A DNA stretch of 64,000 nt from Roseivirga ehrenbergii (GCF_001593005.1 NZ_LQZQ01000049.1:1-64000); one strand, 5' to 3'. Counted from the stretch's first letter, positions 33,998 to 42,491 are shown. Notes: generated by a model from the letters alone, not told the origin. Numbers and translations are program-made.

Positions 33998-35377
33998 CTA
34001 GTTTAATTTTTCGTTTAACTCCTCGAATAGTTTGAAAATGGCTGGTTTATGCTGAGTTTTGATTTTCTTCCCACCTTGATCGATTAGCCCTGAAATAGCA
34101 ATCGTCCCTTTTCTAGCAGGTTTGTCTCTAACATCGTCTGTCGGTATGCATTGGAAAAAGTAAGTCGGAAAACTAGCGGATAACGAAGTTTTTAGTTCTG
34201 AAACATTGTTATCTAGAATGGCAGCGACTTTTTCAAACCCTAAATCACTCATTAATGTTAATATTGTTTTAAGGTTTGTAGCTCCTCCAACACCCCAGCC
34301 GAAGAAGTTCCCTTTTACCTTAAGACCTAAGATTTCAATAACGCGTTTTAGAAATATCACATCCTCTTGGCCTTCAGTCAGTATTACATTGTCATCTAGG
34401 AAAAAGACCTCATTTGCGTTTAACCCAAATATATGAGGATTATTCAAGTTGCTGAACAGCGGCCTCAATGATTCAATAGTAGTTTGTTTAAGGTTGTTGA
34501 TATTAATTGCCCCATCCTTTTTAGATGTTCTAGCAAGTTTTCCTCCATTTAACAAGCTTGTCCAATCAATAAAAAAAGGTGAGTGAGTTGAGATGATGAT
34601 TTGTCTATCAGCGGAATAATCTAATAAAAGCTGACACAATTTTCTTTGCAATGCTGGGTGCAATGACAATTCTGGCTCATCAATTACTATGACATCATTA
34701 GGTGTAGAGTCGTACAAAGTATCTACTATAGTGAAAATGCTAATTAATCCTTCTCCGGCACCATCGCTATTATGGTAATTGTCTTCATAATTGAATTTTA
34801 TGTAAAAACTACCATTCTCATTTTGGTCAATATACCATTTCGGAAGTGGGTTTATAACTCTCTCTAGAACTGCATTGAATTTTTCTTGGTTTTTCTGTAT
34901 GTCAAATATTCTATGATTAAAGGCATCAAGTTCTCGACCTCGAATAGACGGTAAAGTCGCCTGTTTTAAATAAGTCGATTTATTCCAGTCTCCTTTAGAA
35001 AAGAAAGGATTAAAAGTTCTTCTAGAAGGTAGAGTATGGATATTAACATCATCTTTTTTTATTCCTTTCTCATTAAATATTGATTCACTTCCTGCATAAT
35101 CATTTGTTTTTAAGACGATCGAATGTCCTTCATTTTGCGTTAACTCTATAAAAATTTTATCCCCTGCTTTTTTGTTCCTTTTCCCCTCAGTGAAACTAGG
35201 AGGCTTATCTTGAGAAATGGCCCTAAAAGATTCGTAAATGGTAGATTTTCCTGAGTTATTAGGGCCTACAATTATGGTCATTCCTGATCCTTTCTGGCCA
35301 TTTGAAGTTGCTATCTCCAGTTCTTGACTGCGTTCAAAACCCCTAAACCCACTTATTTTAATTGATTTGTACTGCAT
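33998..35377 (-). CDS. OLD-like AAA/SMC-type ATPase with degenerate TOPRIM domain
   Basis: 459 residues. Walker A GPNNSGKST (38-46), signature-like SDGAGEGLIS (about 204-213), Walker B VIVIDEPELSLHP with Glu234, and switch His265 (STHS) give a complete SMC/RecF-type ATPase head. A C-terminal TOPRIM-like region follows: ILTEGQEDVIFLKRV with Glu335, then AAILDNN, where the usual DxD is Asp389-x-Asn391. Known: OLD-family nucleases act in phage exclusion and (as GajA) in Gabija defence. No UvrD-like GajB is next to it. The DxN change may weaken or remove nuclease activity. Flanked by dispersed repeats on both sides. Defence is the leading guess, not shown. Confidence 0.75.
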   Translation of the reverse strand: MQYKSIKISGFRGFERSQELEIATSNGQKGSGMTIIVGPNNSGKSTIYESFRAISQDKPPSFTEGKRNKKAGDKIFIELTQNEGHSIVLKTNDYAGSESIFNEKGIKKDDVNIHTLPSRRTFNPFFSKGDWNKSTYLKQATLPSIRGRELDAFNHRIFDIQKNQEKFNAVLERVINPLPKWYIDQNENGSFYIKFNYEDNYHNSDGAGEGLISIFTIVDTLYDSTPNDVIVIDEPELSLHPALQRKLCQLLLDYSADRQIIISTHSPFFIDWTSLLNGGKLARTSKKDGAININNLKQTTIESLRPLFSNLNNPHIFGLNANEVFFLDDNVILTEGQEDVIFLKRVIEILGLKVKGNFFGWGVGGATNLKTILTLMSDLGFEKVAAILDNNVSELKTSLSASFPTYFFQCIPTDDVRDKPARKGTIAISGLIDQGGKKIKTQHKPAIFKLFEELNEKLN

Positions 35378-35484
35378 AGCTTAATAATGTGCATTGAATA
35401 ACTAAACGGAATAATTATTAATGTACAACTTAATGCCATTAGTTTACTCTGTTCTTTCTCAATCTACTAATTTTTTGTATTTCA

Positions 35485-35545
35485 TCACCTCCCTATCCCT
35501 CCTCAAGGAGGGAATGCTTTGGTGGTTAATAATTGCAGGATGTTC
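35485..35545 (+). repeat. Dispersed 61-bp intergenic repeat, copy 2
   Basis: Best-preserved copy, with an intact hairpin CCCTCCT/AGGAGGG (35497-35512, loop CA). Partner of 31157-31217. Confidence 0.75.
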
Positions 35546-35585
35546 CTAGCTTGAGTTTGCTGGCGGAGCTTAAAAATAATGCTGA

Positions 35586-35624
35586 ACCATTCCCCTCTAA
35601 TAAGAGGGGCTAGGGGAGTGTCGA
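35586..35624 (-). repeat. Inverted relative of the 61-bp repeat
   Basis: Read on the minus strand it gives CACTCCCCTAGCCCCTCT...AGAGGGGAATGG, similar in layout to the start of 35485-35545 (conserved A-CTCCCTA-CCC hairpin GGGAATG order). The hairpin CCCCTCT/AGAGGGG is intact. With 35485 it forms an inverted pair about 40 bp apart, like a REP/BIME pair. Confidence 0.65.
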
Positions 35625-35813
35625 AACGTTTTGAAACTCGTGTTGGTGTCAGCGGGCGCTAAACCCTTTAAGCTAATCACATTTCCTAAACATTTGTAAG
35701 TCTATATTGAATTTGTTCGTCAACTTTGCTGAGTAGGAAGAGAGCGGAGGAATTAAGAGGAAAATCCTTTTGGTCTGATTCTGTTTCAACATCAACCAAA
35801 TAAGAACTATTCT

Positions 35814-38645
35814 ATGGGAAACTTCTTTCCAGAGCAAAGATGGACAAGTGAGGGAGAGCCTGAACTAGGCGTGGGAATCGTTACAGAAACCAGCAAAGGG
35901 AGGGTCATGATTCATTTTCCTGTGCCAGATGAAACTCGACAGTATGCTATGGAAAATGCACCCTTGCGTAGGGTAGTTTTCAAGCCTGGAGATACCATCG
36001 TGGATAAGAGCCAAAAGCCATTATTGGTGGGTCGGGTAGAGGAGAAAGGTGATTTATTCCTCTATATAGGGAAAGATAGACGCCTCTCGGAAGCAGAACT
36101 TGGAGATGTATCCGTAACGCATGGGGTTGACGATCGCCTGTTTATGGGAGATGTTGAAACCCCTCAATTATTCGCATTACGTAGAAAGACATTAGAATAC
36201 GACCACCATAGAAGAATTTCGCCCATCAATGGTTTTGTGGGTGGCCGAATCGACCTCATTCCCCATCAGTTATATATTGCCCACGAGGTGAGTTCGCGTT
36301 ATGCGCCCCGCGTACTGCTCTCCGACCAAGTAGGGCTTGGTAAAACCATAGAGGCCTGTTTGATTTTGCATAGATTACTCTTGAGCGGACGGATTTCTAG
36401 GGTGTTAATCCTTGTTCCGGACTCACTGGTACACCAATGGTTTGTAGAACTGCTCAGACGATTTAACCTGTGGTTTCATATTTATGATGAAGAGCGCTGT
36501 GCTTCGCTCGATGAAAGTGCGCCAGAAGGAAATCCGTTCTTAGATGACCAATTGATTATTTGCAGCACTTCTTTTGTGGCGGGTTCAAAAAAGCGTGCTC
36601 GGCAGGCCCTAACCGCCAGCTGGGACATGCTGGTGGTGGATGAAGCTCATCATTTGGAGTGGTCTGTTGATAAAGTAAGTCATGAGTATGCCATTGTGGA
36701 GCTATTGAGTAAAGTAGCAAAGGGCCTGTTATTATTGACGGCTACGCCTGAACAATTGGGTGTAGAGAGTCATTTCGCTAGACTTCGATTGCTTGACCCA
36801 GAGCGGTATGCGGATTATAATGTCTTTAAGAATGAATCACAGGACAATACTGCCGTTGCCAATATTGTAGAGAAATTGTCATCGGGCAAGGAATTAGTGG
36901 CGACTGAGTTCCAATTATTGGAACAGATGTTTGGGAAGGAAAGAATGGAAGCCTTTGCCAAAGGAAGTGAAGCAGCAAAGAACCACCTTATCGAAGATTT
37001 GCTTGACCAACATGGCCCAGGAAGGGTGGTGTTTAGAAACACACGTTCAGCCATGAGTGGCTTTCCAAAACGAAAAGTTCATCTCATTCCTCTTCAAGCA
37101 GCAGAAGAGCATGACCTGTGGGTAAAACGTTTATCACAGGAATATACACTCGATATGGAGCCATCAGATTCTGCTTCGGCCAAACAAAAGTTTTGGTTTA
37201 ATGAAGACCCAAGGGTGAGTTGGTTGGTGAAATTGATGAAGCAACTGAGGCCAGCAAAAGCTGTGCTGATTTGCAGAAGCAAAGAGAAAGTACTGGCTTT
37301 GGAAGCTGCTTTGAAAAAGCTCAGTAGCATAAAAGTGGCTGTTTTTCACGAAGACCTTACCATTGTGCAAAGGGATAGGAATGCGGCTTGGTTTGCTGAA
37401 CCTGATGGTGCTCGTTTGCTCCTTTGTTCTGAAATAGGGAGCGAGGGAAGGAATTTTCAATTTGCACATCACCTTATTCTCTTCGATTTGCCGATTCATC
37501 CTGAATTATTGGAACAGAGAATCGGGCGCTTGGATCGGATTGGGCAATTGGAAGACATCCAAATTCATGTGCCATACCTTGAGGGAAGTCCGCAAGAAGT
37601 GCTTGTTCGATGGTTTCACGAAGGACTGAATGCTTTTGAAGAAAATTTGGAGGGTGGAAATCAACTGATGCAATTGTTTTACAATCGCTTGAAGGAAGCC
37701 ACTTTGTCTGTTTCATTGGCAGCAGCAGGCGATCAACTTGAATCGCTGATTGCCGATACCGCAGCTTATCATCAAAAGCTAAAGGAAATGCTGGCCAAGG
37801 GTCGAGATCGATTGCTTGAAATGAACTCCTTCCGACCGAGAGTTGCAGAGAAATTGGTAGAGCGGATTAAAGCAGCGGACTTGGATATGAACCTGGAGAA
37901 GTACATGACTCAGGTTTTTGAGCAGTTTGGGATTGATATGGAAGACCTCGCGCCAAGGACTTATTTGTTACACCCGAAACAATCCAATGCGGTTCAATTC
38001 CCTTCCATTCCAGACCAAGGGATTTCAATTACTTTTGACCGAAAGCGCGCCTTGAGTAGGGAAGATGTAAGTTTTATCAGTTGGGATCACCCGATGGTCA
38101 CTGGTGCCATAGATATGATGCTGAGCTCAGGCACGGGTGGTGCCAGTTACGGAGTGCTTCGCGGAACAGGTAATTCAATGATTCTTTTGGAAGTGCTTTT
38201 TGTGCTCGAAACCTCCGGTGGCAAGAATATTAATGTGGACCGTTTTCTTCCCAATACACCTTTGAGGATTGTAGTGGATCATAGTGGTGAGGAGGTTACG
38301 GAAGAGTATCCGGTTGAATTGTTCGATCATCAATTAAGGCCAGGGCAAGTGAATGATTTGCTAGAGAATGAGTATTTGGTGGATACTATTCTCCCTCATA
38401 TGATCAAATGTGCCACAGAACTGGTCGAGGAACATAGGGAGAAAGAAGTCATAAAAGGACTGAAACAAATGAGTCAAACTATGAATCACGAAATTGGCAG
38501 GCTTGCTTCACTTCATGAAAAAAACAGACATATCAGGTCAGAAGAAATCCAGATAGCCCTTAATGAACAAGCCATGCTTTCGAGGTTGATCAAAAGTTCC
38601 CGTGTTAGAATGGATGCGCTTCAGTTGATTAAAGAGGGAGCTTAA
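35814..38645 (+). CDS. rapA: RNA polymerase-associated ATPase RapA (HepA)
   Basis: 943 residues (E. coli RapA is 968). Collinear with enterobacterial RapA from end to end: N-terminal Tudor/KOW-like part (EQRWTSEGEPELGVGIV, VVFKPGDTI), then the helicase region with IPHQLYIAHEV and DQVGLGKTIEACLILHRLLLSG (Walker A 174-178). Further matches are DEAHH (276-280), LLLTATPEQLGVESHFARLRLLDPERY, FHEDLTIVQRDRNAAWFAEPDGARLLLCSEIGSEGRNFQFA, and LLEQRIGRLDRIGQ, then the C-terminal SWDHPMV...IDMMLSSGTG. It recycles RNA polymerase using ATP. RapA is typical of gamma-proteobacteria; this degree of match suggests acquisition by transfer (inference). Monocistronic, with its own terminator. Confidence 0.93.
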   Translation: MGNFFPEQRWTSEGEPELGVGIVTETSKGRVMIHFPVPDETRQYAMENAPLRRVVFKPGDTIVDKSQKPLLVGRVEEKGDLFLYIGKDRRLSEAELGDVSVTHGVDDRLFMGDVETPQLFALRRKTLEYDHHRRISPINGFVGGRIDLIPHQLYIAHEVSSRYAPRVLLSDQVGLGKTIEACLILHRLLLSGRISRVLILVPDSLVHQWFVELLRRFNLWFHIYDEERCASLDESAPEGNPFLDDQLIICSTSFVAGSKKRARQALTASWDMLVVDEAHHLEWSVDKVSHEYAIVELLSKVAKGLLLLTATPEQLGVESHFARLRLLDPERYADYNVFKNESQDNTAVANIVEKLSSGKELVATEFQLLEQMFGKERMEAFAKGSEAAKNHLIEDLLDQHGPGRVVFRNTRSAMSGFPKRKVHLIPLQAAEEHDLWVKRLSQEYTLDMEPSDSASAKQKFWFNEDPRVSWLVKLMKQLRPAKAVLICRSKEKVLALEAALKKLSSIKVAVFHEDLTIVQRDRNAAWFAEPDGARLLLCSEIGSEGRNFQFAHHLILFDLPIHPELLEQRIGRLDRIGQLEDIQIHVPYLEGSPQEVLVRWFHEGLNAFEENLEGGNQLMQLFYNRLKEATLSVSLAAAGDQLESLIADTAAYHQKLKEMLAKGRDRLLEMNSFRPRVAEKLVERIKAADLDMNLEKYMTQVFEQFGIDMEDLAPRTYLLHPKQSNAVQFPSIPDQGISITFDRKRALSREDVSFISWDHPMVTGAIDMMLSSGTGGASYGVLRGTGNSMILLEVLFVLETSGGKNINVDRFLPNTPLRIVVDHSGEEVTEEYPVELFDHQLRPGQVNDLLENEYLVDTILPHMIKCATELVEEHREKEVIKGLKQMSQTMNHEIGRLASLHEKNRHIRSEEIQIALNEQAMLSRLIKSSRVRMDALQLIKEGA

Positions 38646-38667
38646 AGTTGAGTTATTCTTAAAAAGA

Positions 38668-38705
38668 AAACACCTCTCTCCATTTTGAAGTGAAGAGAGG
38701 TGTTT
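38668..38705. terminator. Bidirectional terminator after rapA
   Basis: 12-bp perfect stem AAACACCTCTCT / AGAGAGGTGTTT (38668-38679 with 38694-38705) between convergent rapA and the NTF2-like gene. Confidence 0.8.
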
Positions 38706-38715
38706 CAAATCTGTC

Positions 38716-39093
38716 TTAATACATGGTGTTGGGATTCTTCGATATGCTTGGTATTTGTTGAATGGCATCCCAATGTTCACAGATTTTTCCGTTCTTATCA
38801 AAGCGGAAAAAGTCCATGGTCACGTATTGGTCATTCCCCGGCCAAGTTTGATGGGTGTGTAGCGCTACTAAATCCCCTTCGGCAATGCAGCGCACAAACT
38901 CAATCGACTTATCTGGGTATTCGGTCTGCATTCGTTTGAAATAGCTGATGAACCCTTCGGTTCCGTTTTCTACATCTGGGTTATGCTGAATATACTCCTC
39001 GCCAACATACAAATCAATTGCCTTTTGTGGATTTCCTTCATAGGCCGTTTTATAGAAAGCAATGGCGTTTTGTTTATTCTTTTCTAAATCCAT
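38716..39093 (-). CDS. SnoaL/NTF2-like protein
   Basis: 125 residues from ATG at 39093 (MDLEKNKQNAIAFYKTAYEG). An ATG 10 codons upstream overlaps the nfsB stop region and adds an unlikely FRPAKK leader. SnoaL-like polyketide-cyclase/ketosteroid-isomerase fold: EEYIQHNPDVENGTEGFISYF, VALHTHQTWPG, MDFFRFDKNGKICEHWDAIQ. The H-x-x-W-D end is typical of the SnoaL_2 group. Substrate unknown. 36 bp after nfsB, so likely co-transcribed with it. Confidence 0.75.
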   Translation of the reverse strand: MDLEKNKQNAIAFYKTAYEGNPQKAIDLYVGEEYIQHNPDVENGTEGFISYFKRMQTEYPDKSIEFVRCIAEGDLVALHTHQTWPGNDQYVTMDFFRFDKNGKICEHWDAIQQIPSISKNPNTMY

Positions 39094-39128
39094 GTTCGTT
39101 TTTTTTGCAGGCCGAAATATCAAATTAA

Positions 39129-39785
39129 CTAATCCAATTGAGTAATGATTTCTTCTTCTGGAAGTCTCGATTTTGGCAAAGTCGCATTAAAGTCAGTGTC
39201 TTTACGATAACCCAAAGCTACAACTGCCAATGTGGTTAGCCCTTTTTCGCGTAAGCCGAATTCTTGGTCGAGAATTTTTACATCAACACCTTCCATAGGT
39301 ACGGCATCAATGCCTAATGCGGCTACGCCAAGTAAAAGTGAGCCCATATTTAAATAAACTTGCTTTTCTAACCAATGCTGAAGGTCTTTCAAATCATAGC
39401 GATGAATGTCGGTAAACATTTTTCTGCCGCCCTTCATTTGCTCTTTGAATGATTGTTGGGCAAAACGACCATCTTTATCTTCTTGCTCTAAAATGCGATT
39501 TAAGAACTCTTCATCCGCATCAATTTTAGAACAGAAAACAATTACATGAGATGCGTCCAATACTTTCGAATTGTTGAATTGGAAGAAGCCTTGAGTTCCT
39601 TTAGCAATTCTTTCTTTCCCGGCTTTTGTGTTGGCAATAATAAAGTGCCAAGGCTGAAGGTTAGTACTTGACGGACTTAATCTTAGCAATGCTTTTACTT
39701 GCTCGAAATCTTCGTCCGAAATGGTTTTTGTTGTGTCAAATTCCTTAGTGGAATAACGTCTGTTTAAAATTTCAGTAATATTCAT
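39129..39785 (-). CDS. nfsB: Oxygen-insensitive NAD(P)H nitroreductase
   Basis: 218 residues (E. coli NfsB 217), collinear throughout: RRYSTKEFD, LLRLSPSSTNLQPWHFI, LDASHVIVFCSK, QEDKDGRFA, LEKQVYLNMGSLLLGVAALGIDAVPMEG, and the C-terminal DFNATLPKSRLPEEEI. An FMN flavoenzyme dimer that performs two-electron reduction of nitro compounds and quinones. It follows rapA on the opposite strand and is another gene whose closest match by eye is enterobacterial, although NfsB-type enzymes are widespread. Confidence 0.9.
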   Translation of the reverse strand: MNITEILNRRYSTKEFDTTKTISDEDFEQVKALLRLSPSSTNLQPWHFIIANTKAGKERIAKGTQGFFQFNNSKVLDASHVIVFCSKIDADEEFLNRILEQEDKDGRFAQQSFKEQMKGGRKMFTDIHRYDLKDLQHWLEKQVYLNMGSLLLGVAALGIDAVPMEGVDVKILDQEFGLREKGLTTLAVVALGYRKDTDFNATLPKSRLPEEEIITQLD

Positions 39786-39827
39786 CTTAATAATAATTTG
39801 CTTTTTTAGTCTCTCGATTAACCCAAG

Positions 39828-39860
39828 AACGACCCGTGATTTTCTAAATATTGGGTCGTT
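39828..39860. other. 8-bp inverted repeat between nfsB and the TfoX-like gene
   Basis: AACGACCC (39828-39835) and GGGTCGTT (39853-39860) with a 17-bp AT-rich loop, in the 200-bp gap upstream of nfsB. Could be a weak terminator of the TfoX/DUF1059 pair or an operator of nfsB. No T run. Confidence 0.35.
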
Positions 39861-39987
39861 TGTGTTTAGAAATTTCTATATAGGTTTTGCCAACTGTCTT
39901 GGGAAGAGATTGGTTCAATCACAGTCGAATGTTCTGTGATTTTTTCATTATGTATGGATTTGGGAGCTGCTGGGGCGGATAACTATG

Positions 39988-40332
39988 TTACTTATCATTC
40001 AGGTTGAAATCTAAAGCTTTATCCACCCAGTATTCCAGGTCATTGTCCATGTCAAATCCATCAGGCGTGATGTAGATGAAATTTAGTGAAGGCCTGCCTG
40101 AAAAATCCATGGGTAGACAAACTTCTTTTTTGATCTCTACTTCATAGGCTTTGGCTCCAATTTTGGCCATAATAAGGCTGTCACCGTACTTTTTGTTAAT
40201 ATGAATTCCGATGCACATTTTTTCATTCACCATAAAAATTAGCGCACCCATCATTTTTTTCTCAGTGAAAAGTATGTTTCTAGATTTTAGTATTTGACTG
40301 ATTCGTTCTCCTAAATAAATGTCGTAGGCCAT
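39988..40332 (-). CDS. TfoX/Sxy N-terminal domain protein
   Basis: 114 residues: RISQILKSRNILFTEKKMMGALIFMVNEKMCIGI matches the TfoX N-terminal domain (PF04993), then DSLIMAKIG and a C-terminal WVDKAL helix. Only the N-terminal domain is present; competence regulators such as E. coli Sxy also have a C-terminal domain. Stand-alone TfoX-N proteins are common in Bacteroidota and have no proven role. 20 bp after the DUF1059 gene, so probably one transcript. Confidence 0.7.
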   Translation of the reverse strand: MAYDIYLGERISQILKSRNILFTEKKMMGALIFMVNEKMCIGIHINKKYGDSLIMAKIGAKAYEVEIKKEVCLPMDFSGRPSLNFIYITPDGFDMDNDLEYWVDKALDFNLNDK

Positions 40333-40352
40333 TTTCTCTAATTGATACAGGG

Positions 40353-40592
40353 TTATTTGTTTTCCGGCAAACTTTCGAATTCTCTTTTCTTGTTGTCAAA
40401 CCAGACTTTCATCTCTTGAGGTGATTTCATGATTTCTTGCATGTCATTCATGGCCTTGAGGTGAGCTTCATCTTTTTTCTGAAACATTTCCATTCCGTGT
40501 TTCTGTGCCATTTCTGCTATTTCTTCAAAGGTGTTGGCTTGAAATTCTTGATCACAGGCTCCGCCCAATTGATTACAGCGCATCGTTTTCAT
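40353..40592 (-). CDS. DUF1059 small protein
   Basis: 79 residues. MRCNQLGGACDQEFQANTFE followed by EIAEMAQKHGMEMF matches the DUF1059 pattern: two Cys near the N-terminus and an E..EHA..HG helix. The C-terminal helix is charged (KVWFDNKKREFESL). Function unknown; a small soluble protein. First gene of a leftward pair with the TfoX-like gene. Confidence 0.7.
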   Translation of the reverse strand: MKTMRCNQLGGACDQEFQANTFEEIAEMAQKHGMEMFQKKDEAHLKAMNDMQEIMKSPQEMKVWFDNKKREFESLPENK

Positions 40593-40828
40593 AAAACTAC
40601 TTTTGTATTAACGTGTCTCTGTTTTACTTCTTTCGTATTGATTTTCAATCTAATGAATCTTGGTCTTTTATTATGGCATCAATGGCTTTATTGTCTATTT
40701 GAAGTGGGGCAATTGAGGAGTTGTTTCGGAAAATTAAGATGTGATTATTCGTGATTTATAAAAAATTAACCTGTTTTGGTGTGCGTTTTGCTAAACCTTT
40801 CGTTACGTTCAAACAAAGAATCATCACT

Positions 40829-41536
40829 ATGAAAAAACTAACCTTACTATTTTCCTTTTTTCTATTATTCGGTTGTGCCGCTCAAGGTCAGATATTTAAA
40901 CAGGCTAAAGATATTTTAGGCGGAGGAGCAGCCTTTTCTAAAGAAGAAGCGGCCAATGCGCTAAAAGAAGCTTTGGAGCAAGGCACGTCAAAAGGGGTTG
41001 ACTTGCTCTCTAAAGTAGATGGTTATTATAAAAACCCTGAAATCAAGATTCCTTTTCCGCAAGAAGCCCAGACGGTTGAAAGTAAGCTAAGAGCACTCGG
41101 TTTGGGTAATCAGGTTGATCAAGCAGTGGAATCTTTGAACCGTGCGGCTGAAGATGCTGCCTATGAAGCCAAGGATATTTTTATTGCTGCCATTAAATCA
41201 CTCACCATTAACGATGCTATAAACATTGTAAAGGGAGATAAAGATGCTGCAACCCAATTTTTAGAAAGAGAAACTACCACTTCACTAGAAGGAAAGTTTA
41301 ACCCAATTATAGAGGCGTCACTGCAAAAGGTAAATGCTACTAAATATTGGTCTGATGTAATGGGGACTTACAACAAGGTGCCATTTGTGAAGAAAGTAGA
41401 AACGGATTTAACTGCTTATGTTACAGCAAAAGCCATTGATGGCTTGTTCGTGATGATTGCCAAAGAAGAGCTTAATATCAGAGAGAATGCTGGAGCACGT
41501 ACTTCGGAATTACTTAAAAAGGTTTTCGGAAAATAA
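40829..41536 (+). CDS. DUF4197 lipoprotein
   Basis: 235 residues from ATG at 40829, where the signal peptide begins (MKKLTLLFSFFLLFGC, lipobox Cys16). The frame is open further upstream but that part lacks signal character. Helical throughout: KEEAANALKEALEQGTSKGVDLLSKVDGYYKNPEIKIPFP and TINDAINIVKGDKDAATQFLERETT are DUF4197 hallmarks. It ends in an ARTSELLKKVFG helix. Function unknown; periplasmic, probably attached to the outer membrane. Confidence 0.8.
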   Translation: MKKLTLLFSFFLLFGCAAQGQIFKQAKDILGGGAAFSKEEAANALKEALEQGTSKGVDLLSKVDGYYKNPEIKIPFPQEAQTVESKLRALGLGNQVDQAVESLNRAAEDAAYEAKDIFIAAIKSLTINDAINIVKGDKDAATQFLERETTTSLEGKFNPIIEASLQKVNATKYWSDVMGTYNKVPFVKKVETDLTAYVTAKAIDGLFVMIAKEELNIRENAGARTSELLKKVFGK

Positions 41537-41600
41537 TCAATTTGGTTATCCTGATTCCGAAGTTTCGAAAGTCTCAGGATCCTTTTATTGTAACAACGAA

Positions 41601-41630
41601 TTAAAAATTAAAAGACTTCAAAATGAAGTC
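41601..41630 (-). terminator. Terminator of the peroxiredoxin gene
   Basis: GACTTCA / TGAAGTC stem (41614-41620 with 41624-41630, three-base loop), followed on the minus strand by T-rich sequence to about 41601. Confidence 0.65.
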
Positions 41631-41648
41631 CTTTAATTTTGCTCAAAC

Positions 41649-42284
41649 TTACTTATTTGGCTGTGGTGTGTATCTTAAATAAGGTTTTACTACACGGTGC
41701 CCTTTAGGGAATTTCGCAGGAATATCTTCCGTAGCGATAGCTGGCGAAACCACCGTATCTTCTCCATCTTTCCAATCGGCAGGGGTAGCAACGCTATAAT
41801 TTGCTGTCAATTGAAGAGAGTCGATTACTCTTAAAAGTTCGTGGAAGTTTCGGCCAGTAGAAGCTGGATATGTTAATGTCAGTTTTACCTTTTTGTCTGG
41901 TCCAATAATAAATACCGAGCGCACCGTTAACGTATCGTTTGCATTGGGGTGAATCATATCGTACAAATTGGCCACGGTTTTATCTTCATCGGCAATAATT
42001 GGAAAATCCACTGTGGTATTTTGTGTTTCCTCAATGTCTTTAACCCAGCCTTTGTGCGATTCCAGTCCGTCAACCGAAACCGCTAAAACCTTTACGTTGC
42101 GTTTCTCAAATTCTGACTTAAGTTGCGCGGTTCTGCCCAATTCAGTGGTGCAAACGGGGGTATAATCTGCCGGATGCGAAAACAGCATTCCCCAGCTATT
42201 GCCTAACCACTCATGAAAATTAATGGTGCCCTCAGTTGTTTCTGCTTTAAAATCTGGGGCAATGTCTCCTAATCTAATGCTCAT
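41649..42284 (-). CDS. 1-Cys (Prx6-type) peroxiredoxin
   Basis: 211 residues. Peroxidatic Cys45 in FSHPADYTPVCTTELG. No second conserved resolving Cys is visible, and the long C-terminal arm (SVATPADWKDGEDTVVSPAI, then KGHRVVKPYLRYTPQPNK) is characteristic of the Prx6 subfamily. It reduces hydrogen and organic peroxides, with an outside thiol needed for turnover. Cytoplasmic, single gene; a TAGCTTTG promoter box lies 37 bp upstream. Confidence 0.9.
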   Translation of the reverse strand: MSIRLGDIAPDFKAETTEGTINFHEWLGNSWGMLFSHPADYTPVCTTELGRTAQLKSEFEKRNVKVLAVSVDGLESHKGWVKDIEETQNTTVDFPIIADEDKTVANLYDMIHPNANDTLTVRSVFIIGPDKKVKLTLTYPASTGRNFHELLRVIDSLQLTANYSVATPADWKDGEDTVVSPAIATEDIPAKFPKGHRVVKPYLRYTPQPNK

Positions 42285-42320
42285 GTTTTATGATGTTTTT
42301 AGTGTGAACTAATTGATACG

Positions 42321-42328
42321 CAAAGCTA
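42321..42328 (-). promoter_or_regulatory. -7 box (TAGCTTTG) of the peroxiredoxin gene
   Basis: Minus-strand TAGCTTTG matches TAnnTTTG, 36 bp before the ATG at 42284. No clear -33 element. Confidence 0.45.
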
Positions 42329-42491
42329 AATATTTTGATTAATAAATATAAAGTCTATCGAAAAAGTAGGGTAATAAATTTTAAGATAACATATTTTATC
42401 GGAGAGAGGCTGTTTTGTTTAAAGTTTGCGTGAAAGAGAGAGGCCGTCTAATATTAAAGCAATTCTGATTTTTATAACTCTTAAAACAGGA

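Larger units (their letters stand above)
35378..35813. other. Repeat-bearing divergent intergenic region between the OLD-like gene and rapA
   Basis: Non-coding, 436 bp. It contains a 61-bp repeat copy (35485-35545), an inverted relative (35586-35624), and AT-rich promoter-like DNA near both genes. A CAACTTTG at 35721 is one base off the -7 consensus for rapA. No RNA gene recognised. Confidence 0.6.

Noticed and set aside
33998-38645. OLD-like ATPase plus RapA as a Gabija-type two-gene defence system
   Set aside because: The genes are divergent, RapA matches the RNA polymerase-recycling enzyme along its whole length, and no UvrD-like helicase is present.
40593-40828. Open frame 40437-40754 and upstream part of the DUF4197 frame as coding
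   Set aside because: The first is antisense to the DUF1059 gene; the second lacks signal character, which starts only at 40829.
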